From: GCA-003244245 sp050699875
Lineage (GTDB): Bacteria; Actinomycetota; Actinomycetes; Mycobacteriales; Pseudonocardiaceae
Direction: 5' to 3'
DNA: 64,000 nucleotides
NCBI GenBank assembly: GCA_050699875.1
Contig: JBOHFX010000107.1
Location: 19,203-83,202, forward strand
The notes under the pieces are model-generated. The model searched no databases. It saw nothing but the letters and a program-made list of their open reading frames with translations, and was not told where the DNA came from. Numbering within the stretch: the stretch's first letter is position 1; the number at the start of each line of letters is the position of its first letter. The position numbers and the translations under genes are program-made. Shown here piece after piece: positions 25,746-33,316 of this stretch.

Positions 25746-26278
25746 ACGGCTGGCGGCGTCGCGGCGGACTGGTGGTGACCGACCTGTCCGAACGGGAGGC
25801 TGGGCTGCTGCGCGGGCTGGTCGGCCAGGTTCGCGACATGCTCGGTGCCCGGGTCGCGGCGAACCCGCGCGACGAGCTGGCCGAGCTCACCGGCATGACC
25901 ACCGGCCCCACCACCGCTCCTACCGACCGGGTGCTGGCCCGGCTACTACCCGATTTCCACCGTGAGGACGCCACGCTGTCCGGTGGCCTGCGCGCGCTGC
26001 ACGAGCCGGAGTTGGTGGCCATCAAGGACGGGGTGGCCGGCGTCGTGCTGGACACCTGCCCGGCGCAGGGCGGGCGGGTACGGCTTTCCGACGATCAGGC
26101 ACAGGCGTGGCTGTCCGCTCTCAACGACGTCCGGTTGGCCCTGGGCGCTGTACTCGAGGTCACCGAGGACATGCCCGACGAGCTTTCCCCCGGTGACCTC
26201 CGGGCACCGCACCTTGGCGTCTACCACTGGCTGACCTGGGTGCAGGAGTCCCTCATCGATGCGCTTTCCGGGACGTAG
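25742..26278 (+). CDS. DUF2017 family protein
   Basis: This 178-residue protein belongs to an actinobacterial family of unknown role that nearly always follows clpS. It has a helical N-terminal stretch (LSEREAGLLRGLVGQVRDML), a region with RLLPDFHREDATLSGGLRAL, and LNDVRLALGAVLEV near the C-terminus ending in YHWLTWVQESLIDAL. The GTG start overlaps the clpS stop and the next gene follows after 9 bp, so all three are in one operon. Confidence 0.9.
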   Translation: MNGWRRRGGLVVTDLSEREAGLLRGLVGQVRDMLGARVAANPRDELAELTGMTTGPTTAPTDRVLARLLPDFHREDATLSGGLRALHEPELVAIKDGVAGVVLDTCPAQGGRVRLSDDQAQAWLSALNDVRLALGAVLEVTEDMPDELSPGDLRAPHLGVYHWLTWVQESLIDALSGT

Positions 26279-26287
26279 GATGAGGGT

Positions 26288-26743
26288 GTGCTGACGATCC
26301 GCCGCGACCTCGTCGACGCGATGGTCAGGCACGCCCGCCGGGACCACCCGGACGAGGCGTGCGGTGTGGTGGCGGGACCGGTGGGCTCCGACCGTCCGGA
26401 ACGGTTCATCGAAATGGTCAACGCCGAGCGCTCGCCGACCTTCTACCGGTTCGACGCAGCCGAGCAGCTTCGGGTATGGCGTGCAATGGACGCCGCCGAT
26501 GAGGAACCGGTGGTGATCTACCACTCGCATACCGCAACCGAGGCGTATCCGTCCCGTACCGACATTTCCTATGCCTCCCAGCCGGATGCGCATTACGTGC
26601 TGGTGTCCACCCGTGATCCGGACACTCACGAGCTGCGCTCCTACCGAATCATCGACGGCGTGGTCACCGAAGAGCCGGTCGAGGTCGTCGAGTCGTACAT
26701 GTTCTCCCATACGGGCGCCGACGACGTCCCCGACGCGCCCTGA
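26288..26743 (+). CDS. mec: Mec-like JAMM metalloprotease (CysO processing)
   Basis: The 151-residue JAB1/MPN+ protein has the Zn-binding motif HSHTATEAYPSRTD at residues 79-92 (His79, His81, Asp92; Ser89) and the upstream catalytic Glu in DEACGVV. In Mycobacterium tuberculosis, Mec cuts cysteine from the CysO-cysteine adduct. Here it sits directly before cysO. Because this CysO has residues after its GlyGly, Mec may also be needed to trim the precursor. Confidence 0.93.
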   Translation: MLTIRRDLVDAMVRHARRDHPDEACGVVAGPVGSDRPERFIEMVNAERSPTFYRFDAAEQLRVWRAMDAADEEPVVIYHSHTATEAYPSRTDISYASQPDAHYVLVSTRDPDTHELRSYRIIDGVVTEEPVEVVESYMFSHTGADDVPDAP

Positions 26744-26828
26744 TCCGCCTCCCGTCCCCGGAATGCCCGGGGCCGGATGTGCGTACAGGTACTGGTGAGT
26801 CGACCGCGCTCTACAGGAGGATCTGACA

Positions 26829-27131
26829 ATGGCCGTCACCGTCTCCGTTCCCACCATCCTGCGCACCCACACCGGGGGCGAGAAATCCGTTGCGGCGTCC
26901 GGCTCCACGGTTGCAGAAGTGATCGAGGACCTGGAGAGCCGGCACTCCGGGATCAAGGGCCGGCTGGTGAAGGATGGATCCCTGCACCGTTTCATCAACG
27001 TCTACGTCAACGACGAGGACATCCGCTTCGCCGGCGGTCTGGCCGCTGCGGTACGCGATGGCGACAACGTGACGATCCTGCCGGCTGTGGCTGGCGGCTG
27101 TGCCGCTCGTGAGTGCGAAACAGTGTTATAG
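26829..27131 (+). CDS. cysO: CysO sulfur-carrier protein with a C-terminal extension
   Basis: CysO is a ubiquitin-like protein whose C-terminal GlyGly becomes a thiocarboxylate that donates sulfur to CysM. The 100-residue product matches CysO over VSVPTILRTHTGGEKSVAAS, FINVYVNDEDIRFAGGL and VTILPAVAGG, with GlyGly at residues 89-90. In the mycobacterial protein the chain ends there. Here ten more residues, CAARECETVL, follow, and the stop codon lies inside a repeated hairpin. Trimming would be required before activation. AGGAGG precedes the ATG. Confidence 0.93.
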   Translation: MAVTVSVPTILRTHTGGEKSVAASGSTVAEVIEDLESRHSGIKGRLVKDGSLHRFINVYVNDEDIRFAGGLAAAVRDGDNVTILPAVAGGCAARECETVL

Positions 27132-27146
27132 CACCGTTTCGCGCAC
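27109..27146. repeat. interspersed hairpin repeat, copy 1 (cysO end)
   Basis: The unit is gtgagtg, cgaaac, then agtgttatagcac with loop ttatag, gtttcg and cgcac; arms gtgcgaaac and gtttcgcgcac pair around a gtg/cac inner stem. The core aaacagtgttatagcac is identical to that at 36368-36384. It spans the cysO stop codon (TAG in the loop). Confidence 0.85.
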
Positions 27147-27169
27147 GGGCGCGACCGAAGGGAGCCGCA

Positions 27170-28120
27170 ATGGCCCGGTATGACTCGTTGCTCGACGCGT
27201 TGGGTGACACCCCGCTGGTGGGCCTGCCTCATCTTTCGCCCTCATCCGACGTGCGGTTGTGGGCCAAGCTGGAGGACCGCAATCCCACCGGTTCGGTGAA
27301 GGACCGCCCCGCGCTGGCGATGATCGAGGACGCTGAGCGCTCCGGTCGGCTCACCAAGGGTTGCACCATCATGGAACCGACCTCCGGCAACACCGGGATC
27401 TCGCTGGCGATGGCGGCGAAGCTCAAGGGCTACCGGCTGGTCTGCGTGATGCCGGAGAACACCTCGATAGAGCGGCGGCAGCTCCTCGAGGCCTACGGTG
27501 CGGAGATCATCTTCTCGCCGGCGGCCGGCGGCTCGAACCAGGCGGTGGCGCGGGCCAAGGAGCTGGCCGCCGCACACCCCGACTGGGTCATGCTCTACCA
27601 GTACGGCAACCCGGCCAATGCTGCGGCGCATTACCGCACCACCGGACCGGAGATCCTTCGCGATCTGCCCACCATTACTCATTTCGTCGCCGGGCTTGGT
27701 ACTACCGGCACGCTGGTCGGAGTGGGGCGCTATTTGCGGGAGCGCAAGCCCGACGTGCAGATCATCGCAGCGGAACCGCGCTACGGGGAGTTGGTTTACG
27801 GCCTGCGCAATCTCGATGAGGGATTCGTGCCCGAGCTCTACGACCCGGAGGTACTCACCGGCCGGTTCTCCGTCGGCTCCTTTGATGCGTTGCGCCGCAC
27901 CCGCGAGCTGCTGGAAGCCGAGGGTATCTTCGCCGGCATCTCCACCGGCGGGATCCTGCACGCCGCCCTTGCCGTCGCCGAGAAGGCCGCGGGAACCGGC
28001 GAGCCGGCCGACATCGTCATCGTGGTCTGCGACGCAGGGTGGAAATACCTCTCCACCGGCGCCTACTCAGGCGACCTAGACGAAGCCGCGGCCCGCCTAG
28101 ACGGGCAGCTGTGGGCGTAG
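27170..28120 (+). CDS. cysM: CysM, O-phosphoserine sulfhydrylase using CysO thiocarboxylate
   Basis: This PLP enzyme makes cysteine on CysO from O-phosphoserine. The 316-residue product has KLEDRNPTGSVKDRPAL with the PLP-binding Lys, PTSGNTGISLAM, the GLGTTGTLVGVGRYL phosphate loop, and ends GQLWA like mycobacterial CysM. The ATG at 27170 follows GGGAG. Serine for O-phosphoserine chemistry is handled by serB in the same window. The repeat hairpin lies just upstream. Confidence 0.96.
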   Translation: MARYDSLLDALGDTPLVGLPHLSPSSDVRLWAKLEDRNPTGSVKDRPALAMIEDAERSGRLTKGCTIMEPTSGNTGISLAMAAKLKGYRLVCVMPENTSIERRQLLEAYGAEIIFSPAAGGSNQAVARAKELAAAHPDWVMLYQYGNPANAAAHYRTTGPEILRDLPTITHFVAGLGTTGTLVGVGRYLRERKPDVQIIAAEPRYGELVYGLRNLDEGFVPELYDPEVLTGRFSVGSFDALRRTRELLEAEGIFAGISTGGILHAALAVAEKAAGTGEPADIVIVVCDAGWKYLSTGAYSGDLDEAAARLDGQLWA

Positions 28121-28169
28121 CGCTCACGGGCTGTTCACAGGCACAGGATTCTCTTAGGGAGCGCGGGTA

Positions 28170-28838
28170 GTGTCGGTGGACGTGCCGACGCCTTCCGGAA
28201 GTCTTACCCGTCCGCGGGTGTTTCCGGCCCGTCCCGGACAGGCCGCGATGATCATTGCCGCGTTCACCGGCCTGCTGTATGTCACCGAGGCGGTGGACAT
28301 GGTCCTCGGTGGCGAGCTCGACCAGAGCCGCGGGATCGAGCCTCGGCGGCTGGACGGGCTCGATGGTGTGTTATGGGGTCCGCTGCTGCACGACGGTTGG
28401 CCCCATCTGGTGGCCAACACGGTGCCGGTGCTGGTACTCGGATTCTTCGCGCTGGCCGGCGGCGTCGGCCAATTCGTTGCGGTGACCGCCACGATCTGGC
28501 TGGTCGGCTGCCTAGGAACATGGTTGACGGGCAGCCCCGGGGTGCACCTCGGTGCGTCAATTTTGATCTTCGGATGGTTGGTCTTCCTCCTCATCCGAGG
28601 TTTCTTCGCCCGCAGTCCGGCGCAGATCCTGCTGGCGGTGGCACTGTTCGCAGTCTGGGGTGGCGTGCTGTGGGGCGTGCTACCCGGTACGCCCGGGATC
28701 TCCTGGGAGGGGCACCTATTCGGCGCGCTGGGCGGTCTGCTCGCCGGCCGGCTGGTCGTCCGCGCTGACCAACCCCGCATCGATCCACCCCGTACCGATC
28801 GACGCGGTACTGACCGACCTTGGGCCAACAGGTCGTGA
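28170..28838 (+). CDS. rhomboid-family intramembrane protease
   Basis: About six membrane segments fill this 222-residue protein. The catalytic Ser is probably in VHLGASILIFG and the His in WEGHLFGALGG; HLVANTVPVL holds the conserved Asn region. The usual GxSG reads GASI, as in the actinobacterial group that precedes murI. It would cleave membrane proteins within the bilayer. The C-terminal tail is polar and repetitive in Arg, Pro and Asp. Its stop overlaps the murI start. Confidence 0.87.
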   Translation: MSVDVPTPSGSLTRPRVFPARPGQAAMIIAAFTGLLYVTEAVDMVLGGELDQSRGIEPRRLDGLDGVLWGPLLHDGWPHLVANTVPVLVLGFFALAGGVGQFVAVTATIWLVGCLGTWLTGSPGVHLGASILIFGWLVFLLIRGFFARSPAQILLAVALFAVWGGVLWGVLPGTPGISWEGHLFGALGGLLAGRLVVRADQPRIDPPRTDRRGTDRPWANRS

Positions 28839-29668
28839 CCCGTCCGGACGCCCCGATCGGCGTCTTCGACTCTGGTGTCGGGGGGCTCACCGTGGCCCGC
28901 GCGATCGCCGATCAGTTGCCGCGCGAGCGGCTACGCTACGTCGGCGATACCGCGCACGGTCCGTACGGTCCGCTACCCATCGCGCGAATCCGTTCACACG
29001 CGCTGGCGGTGGCCGACGAGCTGGTGGAAAGCGGAGTGAAGTTACTGGTCATCGCCTGCAATACCGCTTCGGCGGCCTGCCTGGCCGACGCTCGGGAGCG
29101 CTATTCGATTCCGGTGGTGGAGGTGGTGCGCCCGGCCGTGCGGCGGGCTGTCGCCGTCACCCACTCCGGCCGGATCGGAGTGATCGGAACGGAGGCCACC
29201 ACCCGATCCCGGGCCTACCATGACGCCTTCGCCGCAGCGCCGCACGTCGAGGTGTCCGGGGTGGCCTGCCCGCGGTTCGTGGACTTCGTGGAACGCGGAA
29301 TGACGTCAGGGCGTCAGATGCTCGGCCTGGCACAGTCCTATCTCGAGCCGCTACAGCGCGCCGGTGTGGACACCCTTGTACTGGCGTGCACACATTACCC
29401 GCTGCTCACCGGCGTATTACAGATCGTCATGGGCGACGGGGTGACCCTGGTGTCCAGTGCGGAGGAGACCGCCAAGGACGTGCTGCGGATGCTCACCGAG
29501 GTCGAGTTGCTGCGTGCCGAGCCCGACGAGCCCGAACATCAGTTCAGCGCCACTGGGAATCCCGTGTCCTTCGCCCGGCTGGCCCGCCGCTTCCTAGGAC
29601 CCTCGCTTGCCGCGACAGCGCCCGCAGGGGGACTGGTGGGGCCTGTCGGGGGACTGATAGGAGGCTGA
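28835..29668 (+). CDS. murI: glutamate racemase
   Basis: This enzyme makes D-glutamate for peptidoglycan. The 277-residue product has GVFDSGVGGLTVARAI, the first catalytic Cys in VIACNTASAAC and the second in VLACTHYPLL, and GVIGTEATTRS. The GTG at 28835 overlapping the rhomboid stop (GTGA) fits better than the TTG 15 bp upstream. The C-terminal ~20 residues are Gly-rich (AGGLVGPVGGLIGG) and add to the usual length. Confidence 0.95.
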   Translation: MTRPDAPIGVFDSGVGGLTVARAIADQLPRERLRYVGDTAHGPYGPLPIARIRSHALAVADELVESGVKLLVIACNTASAACLADARERYSIPVVEVVRPAVRRAVAVTHSGRIGVIGTEATTRSRAYHDAFAAAPHVEVSGVACPRFVDFVERGMTSGRQMLGLAQSYLEPLQRAGVDTLVLACTHYPLLTGVLQIVMGDGVTLVSSAEETAKDVLRMLTEVELLRAEPDEPEHQFSATGNPVSFARLARRFLGPSLAATAPAGGLVGPVGGLIGG

Positions 29669-29669
29669 G

Positions 29670-30428
29670 ATGCTGCTGACGGTGCTGGGCTGCGCCGGTA
29701 GTGTCCCGGCTCCGAAGTCTCCCGCGTCCGGATATCTGGTCCGGGCCGGGGACACCAGTGTGGTTCTTGATCTGGGCAACGGGACCTTCGGTGCGCTGCA
29801 GCGCTATCTTGACCCCTTCACCCTCGACGCACTCGTCCTGTCTCACCTGCACCCGGATCACTGCGCCGATGTGTCGGCCCTGACCGTTTACCGCCGCTAC
29901 CACCCGCATCCGCCGCCGAGCGACCCCATGCCGCTGTACGGACCGACCGATGCCGCCGAACGTCTGGTGGCCGCCTACGCCCCCAACGCCGTAGAGCGCA
30001 ACACGACCGACCTGTCCGACATTTACGACTTCCGGTCCTACGCCGGGGCCGCCTCGATCGGTCCCATCGAAGTACGCGCCGCACGGGTCGACCACCCCTG
30101 CGAGGCCTACGCATTGCGGGTGCATCATGCAGGACGGGTGCTGGTCTACTCAGGAGACACCGGCCCCTGCTCGCAGCTGGTCGAGCTGGCCACCGGCGCG
30201 GACGTGCTGCTCGCCGAAGCATCCTGGCCGCACCAAGCGGACAACCCGCCGGGGATACACCTTTCTGGCACGGACGCCGGACGGGCCGCCGCAGCGGCGG
30301 GAGTCGGCCGCCTGCTGATCACACACGTGCCCCCGTGGACTGACGCCGAGCAGGTGCTCGGCGAGGCGAAGGACGCCTTCGACGGGCCCATCGAGCTGGT
30401 CCGTCCCGGCGCCGACTATGAGATTTGA
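29670..30428 (+). CDS. metallo-beta-lactamase-fold hydrolase (Rv1339-like phosphodiesterase)
   Basis: The 252-residue protein has the metal motif SHLHPDHCADV (HxHxDH), a later YSGDTGPC and ITHVPPW. It corresponds by position and features to mycobacterial Rv1339, reported as an atypical cyclic-nucleotide phosphodiesterase. It starts 1 bp after murI. Its stop lies within a tandem hairpin repeat. Confidence 0.88.
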   Translation: MLLTVLGCAGSVPAPKSPASGYLVRAGDTSVVLDLGNGTFGALQRYLDPFTLDALVLSHLHPDHCADVSALTVYRRYHPHPPPSDPMPLYGPTDAAERLVAAYAPNAVERNTTDLSDIYDFRSYAGAASIGPIEVRAARVDHPCEAYALRVHHAGRVLVYSGDTGPCSQLVELATGADVLLAEASWPHQADNPPGIHLSGTDAGRAAAAAGVGRLLITHVPPWTDAEQVLGEAKDAFDGPIELVRPGADYEI

Positions 30429-30470
30429 CGGCTCGGCCGTCGCGACATTTCACGGCTCGGCCGTCGTGCA
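30423..30470 (+). repeat. two tandem 24-bp hairpin units after the hydrolase gene
   Basis: Units at 30423-30446 and 30447-30470 share attt.acggctcggccgtcg and differ at few positions. Each forms an acggc/gccgt stem with a tcg loop. Unit 1 includes the stop codon of the upstream gene. They may act as a weak terminator or mRNA-stabilising structure before rph. Confidence 0.75.
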
Positions 30471-30504
30471 TCTCACTGTTGAATGCCGTGGGTAGGCTGG
30501 CGCG

Positions 30505-31254
30505 GTGACACGAGCGGACGGTCGGGCCGACGAGGCGCTCCGGGAGGTTCACATCACCCGTGGCTACCAGCAGTGGCCCGCGGGGTCGGTGTTGATCGAG
30601 TGCGGTCGAACCCGGGTGCTCTGTGCGGCCAGCGTCGTCGACGGCGTGCCGCGCTGGCGCAAGGGTTCCGGGCAGGGCTGGCTCACCGCCGAGTACGCGA
30701 TGCTGCCCTCGTCAACCCATACCCGCAGTGACCGGGAGTCGGTCAAGGGCCGCCTCGGGGGCCGCACGCACGAGATCAGCAGGATGATCGGGCGCGCCCT
30801 GCGCTCATGCATCGACCTCGCCGCTCTTGGAGAGAACACCGTCTCCCTTGACTGTGACGTCATCCAGGCCGATGGCGGCACCCGCACCGCGGCGATCACC
30901 GGCGGCTATGTGGCGCTGGCCGACGCGGTGACGTGGTTGCGGGCGGCCGGTCGGCTTCGCGACCCACACCCGTTGTCCTGCTCCATCGCCGCGGTGAGTG
31001 TCGGTGTGGTGGAGGGCCGGATCCGGCTGGACTTGCCCTACGAGGAGGATTCCCGCGCCGAGGTCGACATGAACGTGGTGGCCACCGACACCGGCACGCT
31101 CGTGGAGTTGCAGGGGACGGGGGAAGGCGCCCCCTTCGCCCGATCCACCCTCGACCACATGCTTGATCTGGCGCTCAAGGGCTGTCAGGAGTTGACCGTG
31201 ATCCAAACCGCCGCGCTGGCCCAGCCCTACCCCGGCGCACTACCCCGGTCGTGA
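30505..31254 (+). CDS. rph: ribonuclease PH
   Basis: This phosphorolytic 3' exonuclease matures tRNA 3' ends. The 249-residue product has the N-terminal ITRGYQQWPAGSVLIECGRT, GWLTAEYAMLPSSTHTR with the phosphate-binding Arg, GRTHEISRMIGRALR, and DCDVIQADGGTRTAAITG with the metal-site Asp residues. It starts at a GTG and overlaps rdgB by GTGA. Confidence 0.96.
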   Translation: MTRADGRADEALREVHITRGYQQWPAGSVLIECGRTRVLCAASVVDGVPRWRKGSGQGWLTAEYAMLPSSTHTRSDRESVKGRLGGRTHEISRMIGRALRSCIDLAALGENTVSLDCDVIQADGGTRTAAITGGYVALADAVTWLRAAGRLRDPHPLSCSIAAVSVGVVEGRIRLDLPYEEDSRAEVDMNVVATDTGTLVELQGTGEGAPFARSTLDHMLDLALKGCQELTVIQTAALAQPYPGALPRS

Positions 31255-31940
31255 GCGCTGTTCGGTTGTTGCTGGCGACGCGCAACCCGAAGAAGTTGAT
31301 CGAGCTCCGACGGATCTTGGCGTTGTCCGGCACCAGCGGGGCACAGGTGCTGCGGCTACAGGTAGTGGGGCTCGACGACGTGCCGGCGTTCCCTGAGGTT
31401 CCGGAGACCGCTGCCACCTTCGAAGGCAATGCGCTGGCCAAGGCCCACGGCGCGGCGGCAGCCACTGGTCTGGCCACGGTCGCCGACGACTCAGGCTTGG
31501 AGGTGGACGCGCTCAACGGCATGCCCGGGGTGCTCTCAGCCCGGTGGGCCGGCCGCCACGGCGACGATGCCGCGAACCTGCAATTGGTGCTCGATCAGCT
31601 GACCGACGTTCCGGACGACCGCCGTGGTGCAGCGTTCGTCTGTGCCGCGGCACTCGCCGTGCCGCGGGGCGGCCAGGCCCCCGGGACCCGAATTCCAGGG
31701 ACACAGACTGTCATGCGCGGTGAGTGGCGCGGCACCCTGGCCCGGGTCGCTCGTGGCAGCAACGGCTTCGGCTACGACCCGATCTTTATCCCGGACGGGC
31801 AGTCGCGCACTTCCGCTGAGCTGGACCCAGCCGAGAAAGACGTCGTGTCACACCGCGGCCGGGCCCTACGCGCGCTGTTGCCTGCGTTGCACCGGCTCAG
31901 CTCACAACCTGTACGACCTGGCCCACCGACAACTGCTTGA
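31251..31940 (+). CDS. rdgB: RdgB/HAM1 non-canonical purine NTP pyrophosphatase
   Basis: It removes dITP and XTP from the nucleotide pool. The 229-residue product begins RLLLATRNPKKLIELRRIL and has TFEGNALAKA, VADDSGLEVDALNG and GFGYDPIFIP, the family signatures. The C-terminus (RLSSQPVRPGPPTTA) extends past the fold, and its last 44 bp overlap the 3' end of the convergent L,D-transpeptidase gene. Confidence 0.95.
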   Translation: MSAVRLLLATRNPKKLIELRRILALSGTSGAQVLRLQVVGLDDVPAFPEVPETAATFEGNALAKAHGAAAATGLATVADDSGLEVDALNGMPGVLSARWAGRHGDDAANLQLVLDQLTDVPDDRRGAAFVCAAALAVPRGGQAPGTRIPGTQTVMRGEWRGTLARVARGSNGFGYDPIFIPDGQSRTSAELDPAEKDVVSHRGRALRALLPALHRLSSQPVRPGPPTTA

Positions 31941-32349
31941 AGAAGGTCGCGGCCGCGTTCTGGCCGAGGTGGATACAACCGTGCGATGGCTGCTTGAGAC
32001 TGCCCTGATGGAACGCGATACCGGTGTTGGTGAAGAACACCGAGTACGGCATCGGGGCGTTGTTGAACGTCTTGCTGCGGTGGTGGCGATTCTTCCACTG
32101 CACCTTGAACGTGCCAGCTGGCGTGCGCCAGCCAGGCTTTCCGGACGTGATCGGAGTCGGCCCATAGGTGACCTGACCTCCGTTCATCAGCCAGGCTTGC
32201 TGCCGGCTGAGGCTGATACAGGCTGCTGCAGACGAGCCGCACGGCGCCGCGGCGGACTCGGCCGCGGCTGCTATCGCCGGAGTCAGCACCGTGCACCCAG
32301 CGGCGATGGCGAGCGACAAAACGGCATGCCGAAAGAAACGCATCATCAC
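31897..32349 (-). CDS. small secreted L,D-transpeptidase (YkuD)
   Basis: The 150-residue protein has a signal peptide (MMMRFFRHAVLSLAIAAGCT, site near AAAA) and only a YkuD catalytic domain. The active motif is FHQGSLKQPSHGCIHL, with catalytic Cys in SHGC. It lacks the Ig-like domains of mycobacterial LdtA/B types, so it resembles minimal YkuD enzymes. It would form 3-3 cross-links or anchor proteins in peptidoglycan. Its 3' end overlaps rdgB. Confidence 0.92.
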   Translation of the reverse strand: MMMRFFRHAVLSLAIAAGCTVLTPAIAAAAESAAAPCGSSAAACISLSRQQAWLMNGGQVTYGPTPITSGKPGWRTPAGTFKVQWKNRHHRSKTFNNAPMPYSVFFTNTGIAFHQGSLKQPSHGCIHLGQNAAATFFKQLSVGQVVQVVS

Positions 32350-32604
32350 TTGAGACCCCCCTCAGTAATTCGCATAAGCATACCGCTCCGGGCGCCCGAC
32401 TCGTAGGGTTTGGTTCGCGCGCGGCCCCGGCCGTCCCCGGGCGGGGGGAGGGTGTCCGGCTTCGGCCGGGTCCGACGCGCCCGCCCGTCGGATTCGGCCC
32501 TGGGCGGTGTCTCCCGGGAGCTCCCGGGAAGAACGTCAGTGAGACGCCGCTGATGTGCGGTTGGTTGCCTAGCGTAAGTGGCGAGTTCGTGATCCGATTC
32601 AAGG

Positions 32605-33219
32605 ATGAACAGCGACATCTCCCCGTCCGGTCCCGTCGCCGACGCGTCGCAGACCGGCACTGATCGTCATTTGCCCTGGTTTGATGACCTACCGATCGCC
32701 ATGGACGCCGTCACGCTGGGACACGGCGTCGAGCTGCATCCGCAGTGCGAGTTGTTGGCGCCGCTGATCGGGGTGTGGCGTGGCGAGGGATTGGCGCAGT
32801 ACCCCTCGCTGCTCGGCGAGTTCCGCTATGGCCAGCAGATCACCTTCGCGCACGACGGCAGACCGTTCCTGGTCTACGAGGCGCGGGCGTGGCTGCTGAG
32901 CCCATCCGGCCAGGTACTACGCCCCGCGGCTCGTGAAGTCGGGTGGTGGCGGGTGGACGAGGACGAGACCATCGAGTTGGTCCTCGCGCACATGTTCGGC
33001 ATCGTTGAGATCTACTACGGCGGGCGCACCGGCGAGACGGCGTGGGAGGTTGAAGCCGACGCCATCGCGCGCACCGACACGGCCCGGGAGACGACCGCGG
33101 CCGTCCGGCTGTACGGCATCGTCGAGAACGGTGACCTCGCCTACGCCGAGGAGCGGGCGCTGCGCGGCCTGCACCTCAAACCGCACCTGTCAGCTCAGCT
33201 CAAACGCATCGCCGGCTAG
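32605..33219 (+). CDS. nitrobindin-like heme-binding beta-barrel protein
   Basis: The 204-residue product matches the FABP-like/THAP4 heme-binding family: LLAPLIGVWRGEGLAQYPSL holds the GxWxGxG motif, followed by YGQQITFAHDGRPFLVYEA, and a C-terminal LHLKPHLSAQLKRI with the expected proximal heme His. Family members bind ferric heme and are linked to NO or peroxynitrite handling. It is divergent from the L,D-transpeptidase gene with 255 bp between, in which I see no clear element. Confidence 0.9.
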   Translation: MNSDISPSGPVADASQTGTDRHLPWFDDLPIAMDAVTLGHGVELHPQCELLAPLIGVWRGEGLAQYPSLLGEFRYGQQITFAHDGRPFLVYEARAWLLSPSGQVLRPAAREVGWWRVDEDETIELVLAHMFGIVEIYYGGRTGETAWEVEADAIARTDTARETTAAVRLYGIVENGDLAYAEERALRGLHLKPHLSAQLKRIAG

Positions 33220-33316
33220 CCACCAGCGGCGTCCCAGAATCGCCATCCGGCTCCGAACGGCGCCCGGCGTAGTACCCGGACGCTATTCGGCGCGCCGAAT
33301 GGCGGTCCCTAGCGGG

